A DNA stretch of 64,000 nt from Gerris lacustris (Eukaryota; Arthropoda; Insecta; Hemiptera; Gerridae), in NCBI GenBank assembly GCA_951217055.1, contig OX578281.1, positions 15,043,344-15,107,343 on the forward strand. The letters run 5' to 3'. The stretch's first letter is position 1; the number at the start of each line of letters is the position of its first letter. The notes beneath the pieces are model-generated. The model ran no database searches and was not told the DNA's origin. It was given only the letters and a program-made list of their open reading frames with translations. Of this stretch, positions 58,265 to 64,000 are shown in pieces. The position numbers and the translations under genes are program-made.

Positions 58265-58840
58265 TACCTAGTATTGTGTCTGGACCACAATATTCGTTAG
58301 TGTTAATCGATTTTTCATGTTAAGCGTTTTCGTATAAAACGTATTTCATTGTATATATATACTGCGTATATGAGGTAATAAAAAAAGTAAATATGACAAT
58401 TAAGTTAATTCCTGTCACTCCTGTAAGCATAGGGCAACAAAGAATATTCTCCAGTCGTAAAGATAAATTGCAATTCTTTTAGCTTCGCTCCAATTCTTGC
58501 CACAATTCTTTGTTTCTTTATTGACTTCTTTCTTGGGCCGGCCACGTTTACGAGTTTCCTGGGGGTTCCAATTAAACGCATTATTTTCTATGGCTCATTG
58601 TGGTTTCCTTAGAGTGTGCCCAATCCAACGCCCTTTTCTCTCCTTGATCTTAATTGCGATTTATTTGTAGTACGTAACGTTTTACAGATCTTTATTTGAA
58701 ATGATTTCTGACCAAAATTCACCTGAAACAACGATTTTAGACTGTTTAAAAGTTTGTAGGTAAAATATTGATTTGTATATCTGAAGGTAATGTTATTAGT
58801 CACTTACCACGTCTCCCATCCTTATAGTAGCAGCAATAAA
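58265..58840. other. Stretch with no recognisable feature
   Basis: The 64-codon minus-strand frame at 58609-58803 shows no domain. Nothing else is recognised. Confidence 0.4.
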
Positions 58841-58841
58841 A

Positions 58842-59330
58842 TTTTTATCTACGATTGATACAAAATATAAACATTCTATCTCTGTTTAGATGCGTAGAAA
58901 GTGATTATTTAAGTACTTGTATTCATTGCGCATGCATAATTAATTAGCATGCATAAATTTCAGAATTCCTCTTTTTATCCGCCCTAGTGCGGTAAAAAAG
59001 AAGAATTCTTCCCCTTAACGCACGATTAGCGAGTTTTTTTTTTTACATATAACAAAACTAGTTTGCTGTTAGTCCAATTAAAGTAACTGTTTATATCGAG
59101 TTTTTAGTGAAAACAATGATTGATTTATGTCATTATGACAAATAAAGAGAATAATACTCCTCCCGAAAATTAATTTAATATTTGTTTCTTTATTATTATT
59201 AAAATCCAACAAACGTAGATAAAGTAGGGTACACAACTCGTGTAGTTTTACTACCAATTGGAGTTTGCACCAAACTCCACACTTGCATGCAAAATGCCAC
59301 TTTCCGCACTAGACGCGTAATGTACTATTA
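58842..59330 (+). mobile_element. Family C element, copy 3 (shortened)
   Basis: It has the same order as copy 2 but lacks about 80 bp, including most of the SKEKYELTYRKF block and part of the tail. The ATG frame (59118, MIDLCHYDK) stops at once. The palindrome around 'tccgccctagtgcgg' is kept. Confidence 0.8.
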
Positions 59331-59428
59331 TGACCTTCTAATATTAAATTTAAATAAATTAATAAATAAATAGCCTTTTATTACAATATTTAAATTTACA
59401 GGTTTTACTTATTTTCGAAGTAAGTAAC

Positions 59429-59987
59429 TTTATCTACGATTGATACGAAATATAAACATTATATCTTTGTTTAGATGCGTAGAAAGTGATTATTTACGTA
59501 CTTGTATTCATTGCGCATGCGCGTCTCATAGTTCTGAATAATTCCTCTTCTTTACCACGCCAGCGCGGTAAAGAAGAGGAATTCTTTAGCTTTACGCACG
59601 ATTAGCGAGTTTGTTAACATTTAACAAAACTAATTTGCTGTTCTTTTATTAAAGTAACTGTTTATATCGAGTTTTTAGTGAAAAACAATGAGTGAATCAG
59701 GTGACTTTGACGAAAATGTGGAGAATAATACTCCTCCAGAAATAATTAATTCGGCAAAAAATACAACTCAAGATTAATGCCATCTTTATCAAGAGAAGAG
59801 ATACGAACTTACATACAGCAAGTTTATTTTTTTCCGTATTTATTATTTAAATCTAACAATCGTAGATAAAGTACGGTACGCAACTCGTGCGAAAACGGCA
59901 TTTTGCATTGCTCGTGTGGTTTTACTACCCTCGCTGTCGCTCGGGTGCAAACTCCACACTCGCATGCAAAATGCTAATTTCCGCACG
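59429..59987 (+). mobile_element. Family C element, copy 4
   Basis: Best palindrome of the family: arms of 21 bp at 59540-59560 and 59563-59583 with one mismatch and a 2-base loop. The ATG (59689) frame reads MSESGDFDENVENNTPPEII, then stops 10 codons later. The following block is shifted by indels. The tail ends without the 'taatgtactat' word, where S1 sequence begins. Confidence 0.8.
59689..59778 (+). pseudogene. Remnant start of the family C gene
   Basis: Thirty codons from ATG to TAA, acidic and Asn-rich, aligned with 54677 onward (MSD/MSE start, DEN, NNTPP, IINSA, NT). Conservation of start codon and frame between copies suggests the parental gene began here. Everything beyond the core-binding-like helix is lost. 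See 3002-3148 for the longest remnant. Confidence 0.4.
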
Positions 59988-59999
59988 TTAATGATACCT

Positions 60000-60392
60000 T
60001 GTCCCGAATTTAAGCTGAAGAATAACGAAGCCGAGAAATAACGCTTATAATTATAAAGTACCCAATTAGTACCTGCACCTAGTACAATCAATTAGAAATT
60101 CATAATAATTATAAGCGTTATTTCTCCGTTTAGTTCTATGTCATTAACGTTGACTTCTAAGACTTGTGGAAAATTGAAAGCTTAAATTCGGGACAAGGTA
60201 TCATTAATGTCAGAGAAAATCATTCTCCTGCGTAGCTTAGTTGTAGAGCGCTATACTGGAAATATAGAGGCCCGTGGTTCAAATCCCGGCGCTGGAGTGT
60301 ATTTTTCTCTGTCTGTTTCCCTTAGTTAATAATAATTATAATTTTAATTAAATTAAAATTTAATCTTTCCGTAGTATGAATACTACCAAAAT
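60000..60392 (+). mobile_element. SINE family S1, copy 3, with an inverted head
   Basis: The tRNA-like head is at 60226-60297 (TCCTGCG acceptor start, TAGCTTAGTTG, TGGAAAT anticodon loop, B box GGTTCAAATCC). The tail 'tttttctctgtctgtttccc' runs to 'actttccgtagtatgaatac'-like sequence at 60365. Upstream, 60000-60090 is an inverted copy of the S1 5' region ('ttataattataaagtaccca'). Confidence 0.75.
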
Positions 60393-60399
60393 TGTAAAA

Positions 60400-61165
60400 T
60401 ATGATTTCATAAATGGTAATTGAAGTTGCCATGTTCTTATGGAATTTATATTAAATAATATAAATCTTTCTGCTAATATTAAGTAGACTTACACTTTCAC
60501 AACTTATAAATTAAATAGTTCCTTGATAAAATGAAACTTTACTTTTTGTCAATGATAAGAAGAAAAAAAATAACAATGTTATTGCACAAACACAAATTAT
60601 AACATATTTTCGCACACACATACATGCATATAGAATAAAACCGAATTTATTTCGTAATATTAAATTTAACCTATTTAAATATTAATTAAACCAAATAATT
60701 CAAATCCTAGTAAAAAATCTAGTTTCCGTAAAGACACAAAAGATACTGAAAAATGAGTTCAATTACGTCAAAAGACTATACAAAAGTTTGCTACTTTGGA
60801 CCGATTTTTCTCATTTAAACATTTAGAGCAATTTATTTTTTTAATTTTTTGTTAAAATTCTTGAGAATAAATTAAGTATATATGTATTTTATATTCACAT
60901 TTTGTACTAAAAATATAGGATCCATTTCATAAATATTTCGTTGCTTTAAAGTATTAAAAAAAGGGGAAGTTGCTGTTCATTACCTTGAATCCGGCCAATT
61001 TTCAAACTTTTAACGAAGCAGTTAGCTTTAATCACTTATACAAAGTTTTCCTTGCCAGGATTTTTTTTTTCTTATTAAAAAAAAATGTTCTCTCATTTTC
61101 CCTTCGCAGTCATTTGCACTGGAAATTAGCATTGATCCAGAACAGGAGTTTTGTTGGACATTTTC

Positions 61166-61201
<36 letters not shown>

Positions 61202-61855
61202 TTGCCTAGGTTATTTTTTAATATTGTTAAAAAAAAATTAAACGAGGATTTTGATTGTTGATTTAGATTTAAAAAAGATTGTAGTAATATTCTGTTACGG
61301 CTTAGAGCTTTTTACATTTTCTTCTTATCATTTTTTTCCTACTTCTTAGCTTTGGTTCGCTTTTCACTGTGTGAACCGATAAATGCTGGTGCTCTTTAGG
61401 ATGCTGCAAAACAATGTGGAAGTGAAATTCAATTATGAACGTGAAACTTGGGCAGAATTTGGAATAGTATGTCGTGTGTAGAATTACAAATGGATCTTAT
61501 TTAGTAAATTAAAGTTGTTTTTACGACTTGTTCTAACAGATATCAGAAGTTAAAGATAGAAACGAATTAGTGTTGCATTTTTTTCACACTTTATATGAAT
61601 CATAGATTATTTTGTGGTTGTAATAATAGTGTAAGAATTTTCTTATGAATATGTTTCCGAATATTGTTACACACTTCCAAGCATTCTATTTATATTAAAC
61701 CAAATGCTTTTGAATCGTGCTGTTTTACCGCCTTTTGATAAAACTCTGGATAAGCTAAGACACTTATGAGTGAAAGGGCACCCTAACTTTCAGGGAAAGG
61801 TCAGAAAGATTTTATTTTTTAAAGCCTACAGGTAGTTGAAGTTCAAACGAGGTTG
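60400..61855. other. AT-rich stretch with no recognisable feature; A32 at 61167-61198
   Basis: No gene or RNA is supported. The 79-codon frame at 60970-61209 ends in the poly-A run. Confidence 0.45.
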
Positions 61856-61860
61856 GCAAA

Positions 61861-63360
61861 AGTTAGACCTAATCACTCGGCTTAACCTTCATCTTACTAT
61901 TATTGCTAGGCCAACACTGGTAGACCTATTCACTCGGTTTTGCCTTCATCTTACTATTACTTGAACAACACTAATAGACCTAATCGTTTGGTTTTGCCTT
62001 CATCTTACTATTACTAGGCCAACACTAGTAGACCTAAACACTTGGCTTTGTCTTCATCTTACTACCAGGCCAACACGGGTAGACCTAAACACTCGGCTTT
62101 GCCTTCATCTTACTATTACTTGAACAACACTGATAGACCTAATTTTTTGGCTTTGCCTTCATCTTACTATTACTAGGCCAATACTGGTAGACCTATTCAC
62201 TAGGTTATGTCTTCATCTTACTATTACTTGAACAACACTGGACACTGATAGACCTAATCGTTTGGCTTTGCCTTCATCTTACTATTACTAGGCCAACACT
62301 GATAGACCTAATCACTCGACTTTGTCTTCATCTTACTATTACTAGGCCAACACAAGTAGACCTAATCACTCGGCTTTGCCTTCATCTTACTTTTACCAGG
62401 CCAACACTGACAGACCTAATCATTCGGCTTTGCCTTCATCTTACTTTTACCAGGACAACACGGGTAGACCTAATCACTCGGCTTTGTCTTCATCTTACTA
62501 CCAGGACAACACGGGTAGACCTAATCACTCGGCTTTGTCTTCATCTTACTACCAGGCCAACACGGGTAGACCTAATCACTCGGCTTTGCCTTCATCTTAC
62601 TTTTACCAGGACAACACTGGTAGACCTAATCACTCGGCTTTGCCTTCATCTTACTTTTACCAGGACAACACTGGTAGACCTAATCACTTGGCTTTGTCTT
62701 CATCTTACTATTACTAGGCCAACAAGGGTAGACCTATTCACTCGGTTTTGCCTTCATCTTACTATTACCTGAACAACACTGATAGACCTAATCACTTGGC
62801 GTTATCTTCATCTTACTATTACTAGGCCAACACTGACAGACCTAATCACTTGGCTTTGTCTTCATCTTACTATTACCAGGCCAACACGGGTAGACCTAAT
62901 CACTCGGCGTTATCTTCATCTTACTATTACTAGGCCAACACTGACAGACCTAATCACTTGGCTTTGTCTTCATCTTACTATTACCAGGACAACACTGGTA
63001 GACCTAATCACTTGGCTTTGTCTTCATCTTACTATTACTAGGCCAACAAGGGTAGACCTATTCACTCGGTTTTGCCTTCATCTTACTATTACTTGAACAA
63101 CACTGATAGACCTAATTACTTGGCGTTATCTTCATCTTACTATTACTAGGCCAACACTGACAGACCTAATCACTTGGCTTTGTCTTCATCTTACTATTAC
63201 CAGGCCAACATGGGTAGACCTAATCACTCGGCGTTATCTTCATCTTACTATTACTAGGCCAACACTGACAGACCTAATCACTTGGCTTTGTCTTCATCTT
63301 ACTATTACTTGAACAACACTGGTAGACCTAATCGCTCGGCTTTGCCTTCATCTTACTATT
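61861..63360 (+). repeat. 54-bp satellite array, about 28 units
   Basis: The unit begins AGACCTAATCACTCGGCTTT and includes 'cttcatcttactattact' and 'aggccaacac'. Units are 54 bp, with variants of 51 and 57 bp and one of about 61. A higher-order period of 324 bp (six units) is seen between 62721 and 63045, which both start 'aacaagggtagacctattca'. In one frame a unit reads RPNHSALSSSYYYxANTG. In 62376-62717 this stays open for 113 codons because the TAG at one position is CAG. Most other units have TAG there, so I regard the array as non-coding. Confidence 0.95.
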
Positions 63361-63364
63361 GCCA

Positions 63365-64000
63365 TTCATCTTAGCCTGGCCATTCGACAGCACTCGGCTT
63401 TGCTACTTACGCAGCTTTCCAAAAATATTGTTAAATAACAGAAATTGTATTCCAAATCATTACGTTTTCTTTCTTGTCTATAAATAAGTCACGTTACAAG
63501 CATATTTTTAATTTTTCGAACGTATTAAATAAATACTTATAAATTATAAAATAAAATAATCACCCTTCCATATTATTTATTATTAATACAGCTTTTGACA
63601 TTATATTTTGTTTATTTATTTTAACTTTTTGCATGAAAAATCAATTGTGTTTTTCAAAATCATAAAAAAACCTACAATCGTTTCTATGCCATTAATTGAA
63701 TCACCAATAGAAATTATATTCTCCTTTTGATTCATAACCAAACATTACCTTGAGAATATAGCCTTAAATAAAATCAAGCCAGATAATAATGAATTTAGCC
63801 ATAATTTTTATTATAGTTTCATAGGTTTCAATGATAATAAAATGAAGGGAAAAGGAGCTTGTTTATGGTTTGATAGCGAAGGGTTATGCAATCTCTCCCT
63901 TTCCGAGGCTTATATTTTTACGAGGAATACGTGGAAAATCTCTCGCTTTTCAACAAGGTTCTCTGTATTAAAGCAGTTTATGTGTTACTGGCTTCGTGTT
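63365..64000. other. AT-rich stretch with no recognisable feature
   Basis: No gene, RNA or repeat is supported. The part after about 63840 is more balanced in composition. Confidence 0.45.

Noticed and set aside
60226..60297. Functional tRNA gene (also 32035-32107 and 33987-34059)
   Set aside because: T stems pair poorly, the variable arm does not suit the Ser anticodon, and all copies lie within the same longer repeat.
62376..62717. 113-codon repetitive protein gene
   Set aside because: It is only the stretch of the 54-bp satellite where CAG replaces TAG; neighbouring units are stopped at the same place.
61861..63360. CRISPR-like array
   Set aside because: The units are contiguous tandem repeats without unique spacers, in a eukaryotic context.

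Overview
This 64 kb window is AT-rich, repeat-saturated eukaryotic nuclear DNA. Nothing in it looks bacterial: there are no operons, no ribosome binding sites and no dense open frames. The mix of elements suggests an arthropod, most likely an insect: a Jockey-clade LINE fragment, a Penelope-like element with a GIY-YIG nuclease, Tc1/mariner-, PIF/Harbinger- and piggyBac-like remnants, several tRNA-headed SINE-like families and long (AT)n tracts. Species cannot be named from sequence alone. I found no exon of a host protein-coding gene. Almost all open frames over 60 codons come from microsatellites, are chance frames in AT-rich DNA, or are transposon remnants.

Layout. 1-7.3 kb: (AT)n arrays, one reversed copy of family C, family J and family B copies, and a four-armed inverted repeat (family K). 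7.3-13 kb: poly-C, a TA-flanked inverted-repeat element filled with a 10-bp minisatellite, a larger inverted-repeat element that carries a Jockey 3' end, and a TTAA-flanked piggyBac-like MITE. 13-20 kb: a SINE-like copy, a cluster of six 14-mers, the Penelope-like element with inverted terminal segments and two opposed hammerhead-like motifs, and a perfect 35-bp hairpin. 20-30 kb: a 454-bp tandem duplication, families A, B and I, two copies of a hairpin-forming repeat, and a short MITE. 30-48 kb: a candidate recursive splice site, SINE family S1, poorly characterised single-copy stretches, a Harbinger remnant and a dense cluster of family A. 48-54 kb: a palindromised mariner 3' end, a nested palindrome near 50.4-50.9 kb, an element of family I, and a second pair of candidate recursive splice sites. 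54-60.4 kb: three forward copies of family C, an element with GC-rich ends, and S1 copies. 61.9-63.4 kb: a 54-bp satellite of about 28 units with a 324-bp higher-order period.

The window reads best as intergenic DNA or the inside of a very long intron. The intron reading rests on plus-strand sites at 30,043 and 53,480, where a T-rich tract ending in CAG is followed at once by GTAAGT. This is the layout of recursive-splicing ratchet points, and both sites lie in sequence I could not assign to a repeat. The other main leads are family C, which keeps the start of a possible tyrosine-recombinase gene and a strong palindrome, and the Penelope-like element with mirror-image ends.
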